Assembly (NCBI GenBank): GCA_033856255.1
Contig: JAWVFH010000028.1
Location: forward strand, 156,016 to 220,015
DNA from: WHSW01 sp033856255
GTDB lineage: Bacteria; Actinomycetota; Thermoleophilia; Solirubrobacterales; 70-9
Direction: 5' to 3'
DNA: 64,000 nucleotides
Shown: positions 11,245 to 18,420 of the stretch, in pieces
Layout of the letters: the number at the start of each line of letters is the position of its first letter
Position numbering within the stretch: the stretch's first letter is position 1
The notes under the pieces: generated by a model
What the model was told of the DNA's origin: nothing
The model's database searches: none
What the model saw: only the letters and a program-made list of their open reading frames with translations
Made by a program: the position numbers and the translations under genes

Positions 11245-11287
11245 CCGCGCTGGCGGCGTGAATGTCAACCTCAGCCGCCGATTCGGA

Positions 11288-12324
11288 TCAGAACAGCTGC
11301 GCCTGGCGCCCCCGCGGTTCCGCGGAACCTCGTGCCGCGGTCGACTCGGGCGCCGCGGCCTCGACCCCGCGAATCGCCCGGAGGCGCCGCGGCTTGCGGG
11401 CCTTGCCGCGCGCCCGCTTGGCGAGCTTCTCGCGCTCCTCCGCCGGCATGTACGCCCGCCGCCGGTAGAGCTCCTCGTAGCGCCCGACGAGGTCCGGGCG
11501 GTACTGGCGCAGCCAGTCGAACCAGATCTCGCGCACCTCGCCGCGCAGGTGGAGACCGACCCCGCCGATGCTCTCGGCACCGGCCTCGCCGACCGCCTCG
11601 ACCAGCTCCTCGACCTGCCCGGGCGCGTCGTTGACGCCCGGGATCAGCGGCGCGATCAGGACCCCGACCGGGATCCCGGCGCGGGCGAGCTCCGCGACCG
11701 CCTCGATCCGCTTGCGCGGGTGTGGCGTGTGCGGCTCGGTCTCACGCCAGGCCTTCTCCTCCAGCGTCGGGATCGAGAGGTTCGCGACGAACTCGGTCCG
11801 CTCCGAGATCTGCTTCATCAACGCGAGGTCCCGCAGCAACAGCGGCGACTTGGTCAGCACCGAGCAGGGGTTGGCGAAGTCGCGCATCGCCTCCCAGATC
11901 CCCTCCATCAGCCGATAGCGCCCCTCGACCCACTGGTACGGGTCGGTGTTGGTACCGAGGGCCACGTGCTCGCCCTTCCACGACGGCCGGCGCAGCTCCG
12001 CGCGGACGACCTCGGGGACGTTGACCTTGACCACGATCTCGCGCTCGAAGTCCTCGCGGGGGTTGAAGTTCAGGTAGGTGTGGGTGGGACGGGCGAAGCA
12101 GTAGATAAGACGCACGCGTGGGTGCAACCGCGGAACGGGTTGATCGTCCACCGGAACGGCATCCTCGACTGCTTTGGGACCCGGTTGAGGGCCGAGCGCG
12201 CCTGCACCTCGTGAAAGCGGATGCCGAGCGCCTCTGGAGCGTCGAAGGTGCGGACCGTGGATTCACCCATCCCGGGCAGCAGGCCTTGCGTGCTTGCTCC
12301 CTTCTCGAGGTTTTCCCAGCGCAC
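11288..12324 (-). pseudogene. Rv2578c/SplB-like radical SAM protein, frameshifted in its Fe-S motif
   Basis: Two frames together make one Rv2578c-type radical SAM protein. The N-terminal frame (from GTG 12324: VRWENLEKG...RTFDAPEALGIRFHEVQARSALNRVP...NPFRGCTHAC) runs into the wrong frame after the second cysteine of the CX3CX2C cluster motif. The rest (YCFARPTHTYLNFNPREDFE onward, to 11288) continues in another frame. Family members have one codon between that cysteine and Tyr-Cys; here eight bases (gtcttatc) lie between, five too many, around 12101-12112. The gene is therefore broken, misassembled or recoded. A perfect LexA box overlaps its start. Confidence 0.85.
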
Positions 12325-12337
12325 GAACACATGTTCG
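12324..12337. promoter_or_regulatory. LexA box upstream of the radical SAM gene
   Basis: CGAACACATGTTCG matches the Gram-positive/actinobacterial SOS box (CGAAC-N4-GTTCG) with perfect five-base arms. It overlaps the chosen GTG start of the radical SAM gene, so either the true start is slightly downstream or repression acts right at the start. From memory, Rv2578c/splB belongs to the mycobacterial LexA regulon, which fits. lexA itself is in this window with its own box. Confidence 0.85.
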
Positions 12338-12359
12338 CACACGGTGCGGACGGGTCGGT

Positions 12360-12392
12360 TGCATAGCAAGCGAATATGTAGCTAGCTATGCA
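12360..12392. promoter_or_regulatory. Candidate MarR operator (inverted repeat)
   Basis: Perfect eight-base arms TGCATAGC (12360-12367) and GCTATGCA (12385-12392) with a 17-base AT-rich spacer, ending 17 bases before the start of a MarR gene. The spot suits autoregulation of the MarR-MFS operon. Binding is inferred from symmetry and location. Confidence 0.6.
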
Positions 12393-12409
12393 GTTGTTAC
12401 CCTGAGCGC

Positions 12410-12865
12410 ATGACGGTTGGGACCGACGTCCAGATCGAGTTCGACGCCGCCTGGGACGAGTTCGTCGGCGCGATGCGGCGCGCCCGCGGGAGGGCCGCCG
12501 CAGAGGCCGAGATCGAGGGCCTCAGCCTTGCTCAGTACCAGCTCCTCTACTCGTTCATCGAGCCGGGTCGTGGCGACAGCGCGCCGGTCGGGGCGCTGGC
12601 CGAGTCGGCCGGGATCGCCCAGCCCACGGCCACCCGCACGCTCGACGCCCTCGAACGCCAGGGCGTGGTCGGGCGCCGTCCCTCGACCGAGGACCGCCGC
12701 AGCGTGATCGTCCATCTGACCGCCAAGGGCCGACGGCTGCTGGATCGCAAGCGCAAGCTGGTGGCGGCCAAGCGGGCCGCGGTCTTCGCATCGCTCGACC
12801 CCGAGGACCGCGAGAGCGCCGCGCGGACGCTGCGCGCGCTCGCCGCGGCGATCGACCCGAGCTGA
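12410..12865 (+). CDS. MarR-family transcriptional regulator
   Basis: 151 residues with the winged-helix MarR fold: SLAQYQLLYSFIEPG, recognition region AGIAQPTATRTLDALERQGVV, and wing RRPSTEDRRSVIVHLTAKGRRLL. It probably represses itself and the downstream DHA2-type exporter until a ligand, likely a phenolic compound or drug, binds. Its TGA stop overlaps the ATG of the exporter by one base. A palindromic site lies just upstream. Confidence 0.93.
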   Translation: MTVGTDVQIEFDAAWDEFVGAMRRARGRAAAEAEIEGLSLAQYQLLYSFIEPGRGDSAPVGALAESAGIAQPTATRTLDALERQGVVGRRPSTEDRRSVIVHLTAKGRRLLDRKRKLVAAKRAAVFASLDPEDRESAARTLRALAAAIDPS

Positions 12866-14319
12866 TGGAGATCGCTCCGAAGCGACAGCACTACGGGCTC
12901 ACCCTCGGGGTCCTCGTCCTCAGCGCGCTCGCCTACGCGCTGTCGCAGACGATGGTCGCCCCCGCGTTGCCCCAGATCCAGCAGGACCTCGGCACCTCGA
13001 CCACGACCGTCACCTTCGTCCTGACCGCCTACCTGCTGACGGCGTCGGTGGCGACCCCGATCGTCGGCCGGCTCGGCGACATGTTCGGCAAGGAGCGGAT
13101 GCTGCTCGCCGTCCTCGTCTGCTTCGGCGTCGGCTCGCTGGTCGCGGCGCTGTCGCACTCGATCGGGATGCTGATCGCCGGCCGGGCGATCCAGGGCGTC
13201 GGCGGCGCCGTCTTCCCGCTCGCCTTCGGGATCATCCGCGACGAGTTCCCGGCCGAGAAGGTCGCCACCGGCATCGGTCTGATCAGCGCCACCTTCGGAA
13301 TCGGCGGCGGCGCCGGCCTGGTGCTCAGCGGCGTGATCGTCGAGCACCTCTCCTACGAGTGGATCTTCTGGCTCGCCCTGGCCGCGGTCGTCGTCGCGAT
13401 CATCGCCACGTACCTCTTCGTCCCCGAATCCCCGATCAAATCCCCGGCGCGGATCGACTGGCTGGGGGCCGCCCTGATGTCGATCGCCCTCTCCGCCCTG
13501 CTGGTCGGGGTCAGCGAGGGCAACTCGTGGGGCTGGGCGTCGGACCGGGTGATCGGCCTGCTCGGCGCGGCCGTTGTTGCCTTCGTCGCCTGGGTGGCGT
13601 GGGAACGGCGGGTGGCCCAACCGCTCGTCGACATGCGCATGATGGCCGAGCGGGGCGTCTGGACCACGAACCTGACCGGCCTGCTGGTCGGCTTCGGCAT
13701 GTTCGGCTCCTTCATCCTCGTCCCCCGCTTCGTGCAGGTGATCCCGGCCGAATCGGGATTCGGCTTCGGCTCGACGGTGACCGAGGCCGGCGTCTTCCTG
13801 CTCCCGTCGGCGGTGATCATGCTGGTCGCCGGCCCCGCCGCCGGCTGGCTCGGCACCCGCTTCGGCTCCAGGCTGCCGCTGCTGATCGGGACCGGCGTCT
13901 GCACGGCAAGCTTCACCTTCCTCGCCGTCGCCCACGACGAGCGCTGGCAGATCTTCGTCGGCACCACCCTGATGGGGATCGGGATCGGCTTCGCCTTCGC
14001 CTCGATGGCGAACCTGATCGTCGAGGCGGTCGACCGCACGAAGACCTCCGTGGCGACGGGGATGAACACGATCATGCGGACGATCGGCGGCTCGCTCGGC
14101 GCCCAGGTCACCGCCAGCGTCGTCGCCGCCCATGTGGTCGCCGGCACCTCGTTCCCGGCCGAGACCGGGTTCACGATCGCCTTCGCGCTCTCGGCGATCG
14201 CGCTCGTCTTCGCCTTCTGCGCCGCGCTGGCGATCCCGTCGCGGCTGCCCTACGCGGCGCGGCCGGTGCCGGTGACCGCCGCGGCGCGCGCCGCCGCGGC
14301 CAGCCCGGGCGCGAGCTAG
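12865..14319 (+). CDS. DHA2-type MFS drug exporter (EmrB/QacA family)
   Basis: 484 residues with about 14 membrane helices. DHA2 features include ALPQIQQDLGTSTTTVTFVLTAYLL at the N-terminus, motif A GRLGDMFGKERM, the GRAIQGVGGAVFPLAFGIIRD region, and GIGLISATFGIGGGAGLVLSGVI (motif C). It should export several hydrophobic toxic compounds by proton antiport. It is translationally coupled to the MarR gene, a common regulator-pump pair. Confidence 0.93.
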   Translation: MEIAPKRQHYGLTLGVLVLSALAYALSQTMVAPALPQIQQDLGTSTTTVTFVLTAYLLTASVATPIVGRLGDMFGKERMLLAVLVCFGVGSLVAALSHSIGMLIAGRAIQGVGGAVFPLAFGIIRDEFPAEKVATGIGLISATFGIGGGAGLVLSGVIVEHLSYEWIFWLALAAVVVAIIATYLFVPESPIKSPARIDWLGAALMSIALSALLVGVSEGNSWGWASDRVIGLLGAAVVAFVAWVAWERRVAQPLVDMRMMAERGVWTTNLTGLLVGFGMFGSFILVPRFVQVIPAESGFGFGSTVTEAGVFLLPSAVIMLVAGPAAGWLGTRFGSRLPLLIGTGVCTASFTFLAVAHDERWQIFVGTTLMGIGIGFAFASMANLIVEAVDRTKTSVATGMNTIMRTIGGSLGAQVTASVVAAHVVAGTSFPAETGFTIAFALSAIALVFAFCAALAIPSRLPYAARPVPVTAAARAAAASPGAS

Positions 14320-15359
14320 AGCTCCAGCTCCGCCGGGACGATCCGCAGCTCGCGCACCGAGCCGTCGCGGACCAGCCGGACCGTCGCCTCGGCGCCGATC
14401 CGCTCGGCGACCATCAACCGCTGCAGGTCGGAGGCCGACTCGATCGGATCGCCGTCGAGCTCGAAGATCACGTCGCCCACCCGCAGCCCGGCGCTCTCGG
14501 CGGGGCTGTCGGCGACGATCTCGACCACCTCCACCCCGCGCTCCGTCGCCGCCTCGGGCCGCGCTCGCGGCGGCAGGGGCGCCGGTCCCCCGGCGATCCC
14601 GAGGTAGGCGCGGCGAACCCGGCCCTCGGAGATCAGCGCGGCGATGATCCGCTGGGTGACCGGGCTCACGGGCACGGCGAGGCCGAGCCCGACCCCGGCG
14701 ACCGCGGTGTTGACGCCGACCACCTGCCCGCGGCTGTCGGCCAGCGCGCCGCCGGAGTTGCCCGGGTTGAGCGCCGCGTCGGTCTGGATCAGGTTGTCGA
14801 TCACCCGCACCGCGCGGCCGGCGCGCGCCGGCAGCGCGCGCCCCAACGCCGAGACCACACCGGCGGTCACCGAGCCCTCGAAGCCGTGCGGGTTGCCGAT
14901 CGCGACCACGAGCTGTCCGACGCGCAGGCGCTGGGCGTCGCCGAGCTCGGCCGGCACCAGGTCGCCGCCCTCGGCGCGGACGACGGCGAGGTCGGAGAGC
15001 GGGTCCGAGCCGGCGACGGTGAAGCGCAGCTCGCGCCCGTCGGTGAACCTCGCCGTGCCGCCGTCGTTGCCGTCGACGACGTGGGCCGAGGTCAGGATGA
15101 AGCCGTCATGGGTGAGCACGACGCCGCTGCCGGCGCCGGCCTGGACGCGCCCGCGGCGGGTGCGCCGCTGGACGCGGAGGCTGGCGACCGACGGCGCGAG
15201 CCGATCGGCGACTCCGGAGACGGCGCGCGAGTAGGCGTCGAGCGCCTCCTCATCCGTGGGCGCGCCGGCGCCGTGCTCGATCGGCACGTCGAAGGCGGAG
15301 GACGCGGCGGGCGGCTCGGAGCGCGGCGCCGTCCCCTCGATCAAGCGCAGTGAGGCCAT
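14316..15359 (-). CDS. S1C-family (HtrA/DegP-like) serine protease with one PDZ domain
   Basis: 347 residues. Trypsin-like triad: His93 (TSAHVV), Asp123 (SDLAVV), Ser202 (NPGNSGG). One PDZ domain covers about residues 255-345 (GVEVVEIVADSPAESAGLRVGDVIFELDG). Unlike most actinobacterial HtrA proteins, no N-terminal membrane anchor or signal peptide is visible; the first 45 residues are polar. It may be cytoplasmic or exported by another route. Its stop overlaps that of the convergent DHA2 exporter by 4 bases. Confidence 0.93.
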   Translation of the reverse strand: MASLRLIEGTAPRSEPPAASSAFDVPIEHGAGAPTDEEALDAYSRAVSGVADRLAPSVASLRVQRRTRRGRVQAGAGSGVVLTHDGFILTSAHVVDGNDGGTARFTDGRELRFTVAGSDPLSDLAVVRAEGGDLVPAELGDAQRLRVGQLVVAIGNPHGFEGSVTAGVVSALGRALPARAGRAVRVIDNLIQTDAALNPGNSGGALADSRGQVVGVNTAVAGVGLGLAVPVSPVTQRIIAALISEGRVRRAYLGIAGGPAPLPPRARPEAATERGVEVVEIVADSPAESAGLRVGDVIFELDGDPIESASDLQRLMVAERIGAEATVRLVRDGSVRELRIVPAELEL

Positions 15360-15382
15360 CGATTGAGAGCCTAGCCGGGTCG

Positions 15383-16036
15383 CTACGCGGGCTTCGAAGC
15401 GGTCGCCGCCGAGACGAGGGCGGCGGCCCGCGGGAGCACCTCCGGCGGCAGCGAGTGGCCGGCGTCGGTCTCGACGTAGTCGACGTCGAGCCCGCCCGCG
15501 TCGAGCAGCTCGTGCGCCGCGCGGGCGAACTCGACCGAGATCACCGGATCGTTGCGCCCGTGGTGAATCAGCACCGGCAGCCCGGTCCGATCGTCGAAGT
15601 CGGGGCTCCAGCCCTCGACGGTGGGGATGAAGCCGCTGAAGGCGAGGATCGCCCGCGGCGACGGGCGCCCGGTCCCGAGCCCGACGGCGTACGACATCAC
15701 CGCGCCCATGGAGAAGCCGCCGATCACCGTTTGGTCCCAGCCCAGGCCGCGCTCGGCGAGCAACCGGTCGAGAAACCCGGTCAGCTGCGCGTAGCTGCCG
15801 GCGAACGTGACCGGGTCGGGGTAGCCGACCCGCGGCACCAGGTACCAGTGGCGCCCGCCCGGCGGGATCCCGGTCAGCGGCGCGCCGGTGGTCACACCGA
15901 GCAGCCGTCGCTCGGGGTCGAGCGCGTCGAGCAGACCGAACAGGTCGTTCTCGTCCGCGCCGCGCCCGTGGTTGAGGATCAGCGCGCCCTCGGGCTCGCC
16001 GTCGGGCTCGCGCAGCCTGTGAACCAGGTCGCTCAC
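15383..16036 (-). CDS. Alpha/beta hydrolase, MhqD-like carboxylesterase
   Basis: 217 residues of the phospholipase/carboxylesterase family. Nucleophile Ser109 in GGFSMG, acid Asp163 (HHGRNDPVI) and base His194 (DAGHSLP). Its start overlaps the end of the upstream ring-cleaving dioxygenase gene by 4 bases. The dioxygenase-hydrolase pair matches the MhqO-MhqD arrangement of Bacillus, where the products help resist quinones and hydroquinones. The function here is inferred from family and context. Confidence 0.87.
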   Translation of the reverse strand: MSDLVHRLREPDGEPEGALILNHGRGADENDLFGLLDALDPERRLLGVTTGAPLTGIPPGGRHWYLVPRVGYPDPVTFAGSYAQLTGFLDRLLAERGLGWDQTVIGGFSMGAVMSYAVGLGTGRPSPRAILAFSGFIPTVEGWSPDFDDRTGLPVLIHHGRNDPVISVEFARAAHELLDAGGLDVDYVETDAGHSLPPEVLPRAAALVSAATASKPA

Positions 16037-16971
16037 TCGCCGTCGGGGTGCGCTCCCGCGCGCACCGCCGTCCGCGGGTTGACGACCGGGGTCAGCCCCG
16101 CCTCGATGTGGGCTCGGCGGCGCTCCAGGAACGGCGGCAGGATCAGCTCCTCGCCCAGGTGCTCGGGATCCTCGTCGACGCCGAAGCCCGGGCCCAGCGT
16201 GGCGATCTCGAACAGCACCCCGCTCGGCTCGCGGAAGTAGATCGAGCGGAACCAGAAGCGGTCGATCACCGGGGTCGGGTGCGCCCCGCCGGCGACGGCG
16301 CGCTCGCGCCAGGCCAGGTGCTCGTCCATCTCCGAGGCCCAGGCGATGTGGTGCACGGTCCCGGCGCCCTCGATCCCCGGCTCGGCCGGCGGCTCGTCGT
16401 AGGCCCAGAGCCCGCCGCGCGAATCGCCGCGCGCCTCCCAGCCGTCCCCCGCCCGGTCGAAGTCCAGGCTCTCCAGCAGCGCGGCGCTGCGGTCGGGATC
16501 GGCGGCGTAGGCGCGGGCGGCGTGAAAGCCCTGCAGCGCGAGCTCGCCGGGCACCTCCGGGTGGTCGGCGATCAGCGGCTGATCGGCCACCTCGGCGACC
16601 AACAGCTCGTGCTCGAGGCCCTCCGGGTCGGCGAAGCGCAGGGTCCGCTCGCCGCGCTCCGTCTCCGTCCCGGCGGCGCCCAGCCGCTCGGCCCAGAAGT
16701 CGAGCGCCTCGGCCGAGCTGACGCGCCAGACGATCCGGTGCACCATGCCGGCGCCGGCGCGACCGCGGGCGGCGCCCCGGAACTCGAAGAAGGTGATGTC
16801 GGAGCCGGGGCTCCCCTGCTCGTCGGCGTAGAAGAGGTGGTAGACGCTCGGCGCGTCCTGGTTCACCGTCTTCTTCACCATCCGCAGCCCGAGCGTGCCG
16901 GCGTAGAAGTCGACGTTTGCCTGCGCGTCGCCGGTGATCGCGGTGATGTGGTGGATGCCCTCGAGCTTCAT
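16033..16971 (-). CDS. Ring-cleaving dioxygenase of the VOC superfamily (MhqO-like)
   Basis: 312 residues with two VOC (glyoxalase-fold) halves. The opening GIHHITAITGDAQANVDFYAGTLGLRMVKKTVNQDAP is the hallmark of MhqO/MhqA/LinE-type proteins. Metal ligands are likely among the His of GIHH, the His of MVHRIVWRV, and the Glu of LFEIATLGPGF near the C-terminus. It probably opens hydroquinone or catechol-like rings using Fe(II) and O2. It leads an operon with the MhqD-like hydrolase and faces a divergent MarR gene. Confidence 0.9.
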   Translation of the reverse strand: MKLEGIHHITAITGDAQANVDFYAGTLGLRMVKKTVNQDAPSVYHLFYADEQGSPGSDITFFEFRGAARGRAGAGMVHRIVWRVSSAEALDFWAERLGAAGTETERGERTLRFADPEGLEHELLVAEVADQPLIADHPEVPGELALQGFHAARAYAADPDRSAALLESLDFDRAGDGWEARGDSRGGLWAYDEPPAEPGIEGAGTVHHIAWASEMDEHLAWRERAVAGGAHPTPVIDRFWFRSIYFREPSGVLFEIATLGPGFGVDEDPEHLGEELILPPFLERRRAHIEAGLTPVVNPRTAVRAGAHPDGE

Positions 16972-16986
16972 GCCTTCCTCCTAAAG

Positions 16987-17017
16987 TAGTTGTCTAAACA
17001 ACTATATCATATAGTTG
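16987..17017. promoter_or_regulatory. Nested palindromic operators between mhqO-like and marR genes
   Basis: Two overlapping palindromes share one arm. TAGTTG (16987-16992) pairs with CAACTA (16999-17004) across six bases. CAACTATAT (16999-17007) pairs with ATATAGTTG (17009-17017) across one base. They fill the 76-base gap between the divergent mhqO-like and marR genes. This is a strong candidate double site for the adjacent MarR protein, controlling both directions. Confidence 0.75.
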
Positions 17018-17047
17018 CGCCGGCAAGCACTTGTTAACCTCGCACCG

Positions 17048-17515
17048 ATGGAAGCATCCTCCTCCTCCCAGCTGTCGGGCCTCGAGCTCGCCGCCTGGCG
17101 CGGGATGCTCGAGGCCCACAGTCGGGTCGTCCACGAGCTCGACGCGGAGCTCGAGCGCGATCACGATCTGCCGCTGAGCTCCTACGAGGTGCTGATGTAC
17201 CTGGCCGACGCCGAAGGCGAGCGCCTGCGGATGAGCGAGCTCGCCGACCGGCTGCTGCTCAGCCGCAGCGGGATCACACGGCTCGTCGACCGGCTCGAGC
17301 GCCAGGGCCTGATCGCTCGTCAGCGCTGCAGCGACGACGGCCGCGGCTTCTATGCGCTGTTGACCGAGGACGGGCGGGCGAAGCTCGCCGCGGCCCGGCC
17401 CGATCATCTCGCCGGCGTTCGCCGCCACTTCCTCGAGCACCTCGATCGCGACCAGCTCGACGCGCTGATCGGAATCTGGGAACACCTGCGGGAACGCTCA
17501 CCCGCCGACGGCTGA
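17048..17515 (+). CDS. MarR-family regulator, MhqR-like
   Basis: 155 residues from the ATG at 17048; an upstream in-frame TTG start would run through the palindromic operator and is less likely. Winged helix: DLPLSSYEVLMYLADAEGERLRMSELADRLLLSRSGITRLVDRLERQGLI, wing RQRCSDDGRGFYALLTEDGR. The cysteine in the wing (RQRCS) might be redox-sensitive as in quinone-sensing MarR proteins, but that is speculative. It is divergent from the MhqO/MhqD-like pair and directly followed by a GST-like gene. Confidence 0.9.
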   Translation: MEASSSSQLSGLELAAWRGMLEAHSRVVHELDAELERDHDLPLSSYEVLMYLADAEGERLRMSELADRLLLSRSGITRLVDRLERQGLIARQRCSDDGRGFYALLTEDGRAKLAAARPDHLAGVRRHFLEHLDRDQLDALIGIWEHLRERSPADG

Positions 17516-17516
17516 G

Positions 17517-18146
17517 ATGGCCGGGGGCCCCGCGATCCGGCTCTATCGGGCCGATCGGTCGACGAACTGCGAGCGCGTCGGCCTGGCGCTCGCCTACAAG
17601 GGGATCGAGGCCCAGTCGATCCTGATCGAGTACTCCAACCGCCGGCCAGTCGAGTCGATCAGCGGTCAGGGGCTGGTGCCGGTGATCGAGGACGCCGGCG
17701 AGGTGATCCACGACTCCGTGGCGATCATCCGCCACCTCGAGCGCCGCACCCCGCACCCGCCGCTGTTTCCCGCCGACCCGGACGAGCGCGCCCGCGTCGA
17801 CGAGTTCATCGCGTGGTTCGAGCGCGACTACAAGGGACCCCCGAACGCGATCGAGGGCGAGCTCGAGGGCGACGCGCCGGATCGAGGGTTGATCGAGCGC
17901 CTCGGCGGCCGGATGGCGGACAACGTGCAGGAGCTCGAGCGCCGGCTCGATCCGGGCCCCTATCTGTTCGGCGAGCTCGGCGCCGCCGACCTCGTCGCCT
18001 ACCCGTTCCTCAAGTACGCGCTCGGGCGCGACCCGGCCGACACGGAGGCCTTTCACGTGATCCTCGACGAGCACCAGCGGGTCGACGAGGCGCCGCGGGT
18101 GCGGGACTGGATCGGGCGCCTCGCGACGCTCCCTCGCGCATACTGA
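17517..18146 (+). CDS. Glutathione S-transferase-like protein
   Basis: 209 residues. The N-terminal thioredoxin-like half carries the substrate-loop pattern GQGLVPVIEDAGEVIHDSVAIIRHLE (Val-Pro and the following acidic-Ser pair). The C-terminal half is helical. A Cys follows the first strand (RSTNCERV) where GSTs place Ser, Cys or Tyr. Actinobacteria generally lack glutathione, so the thiol partner is uncertain. It starts one base after the MarR stop, so it probably belongs to the same electrophile-response unit. Confidence 0.8.
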   Translation: MAGGPAIRLYRADRSTNCERVGLALAYKGIEAQSILIEYSNRRPVESISGQGLVPVIEDAGEVIHDSVAIIRHLERRTPHPPLFPADPDERARVDEFIAWFERDYKGPPNAIEGELEGDAPDRGLIERLGGRMADNVQELERRLDPGPYLFGELGAADLVAYPFLKYALGRDPADTEAFHVILDEHQRVDEAPRVRDWIGRLATLPRAY

Positions 18147-18153
18147 GCCGACG

Positions 18154-18420
18154 ATGAGCGACGAGATCGAGGAGCTGCGGGCGCGCGTCGCCGAGCTGGA
18201 ACGCCGGGTCGCAGTCCTCTTCCAGCAGACCGGCGCCGCCGACTGGGAGCTCGACGCGAAAGCCGCCCCGCCCGTCTCCGACGAGGTCCGGCTGCTGCTC
18301 GGGCAGGGTGAGACGCGCAAGGCCGCAAAGCTCTACATGCGGGAGACCGGTGCCGGGATCGGTGAAGCGACCGCGGCGCTCGGCGAGCTGGCGAAGGAGC
18401 TGGGTGACCACGAAACGTAA
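18154..18420 (+). CDS. Small coiled-coil protein with L7/L12 C-terminal-like domain
   Basis: 88 residues. The first 25 form a heptad-rich coiled coil (EIEELRARVAELERRVAVLF). The last 45 (VRLLLGQGETRKAAKLYMRETGAGIGEATAALGELAKEL) resemble the ribosomal protein L7/L12 C-terminal domain, which has the pattern I-x-K-x2-R-x3-GxGLxEAK. It is too short to be L7/L12 itself and lacks its N-terminal domain. Its role is unknown; binding to translation factors is speculation. The GH9 gene starts inside its 3' end. Confidence 0.65.
   Translation: MSDEIEELRARVAELERRVAVLFQQTGAADWELDAKAAPPVSDEVRLLLGQGETRKAAKLYMRETGAGIGEATAALGELAKELGDHET

Noticed and set aside
9796..11634. A 612-codon open frame on the plus strand opposite the secreted protein and radical SAM genes.
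   Set aside because: High GC leaves antisense frames open. The composition is Arg/Ala/Gly noise, there is no signal peptide or family motif, and the minus-strand genes show clear signals.
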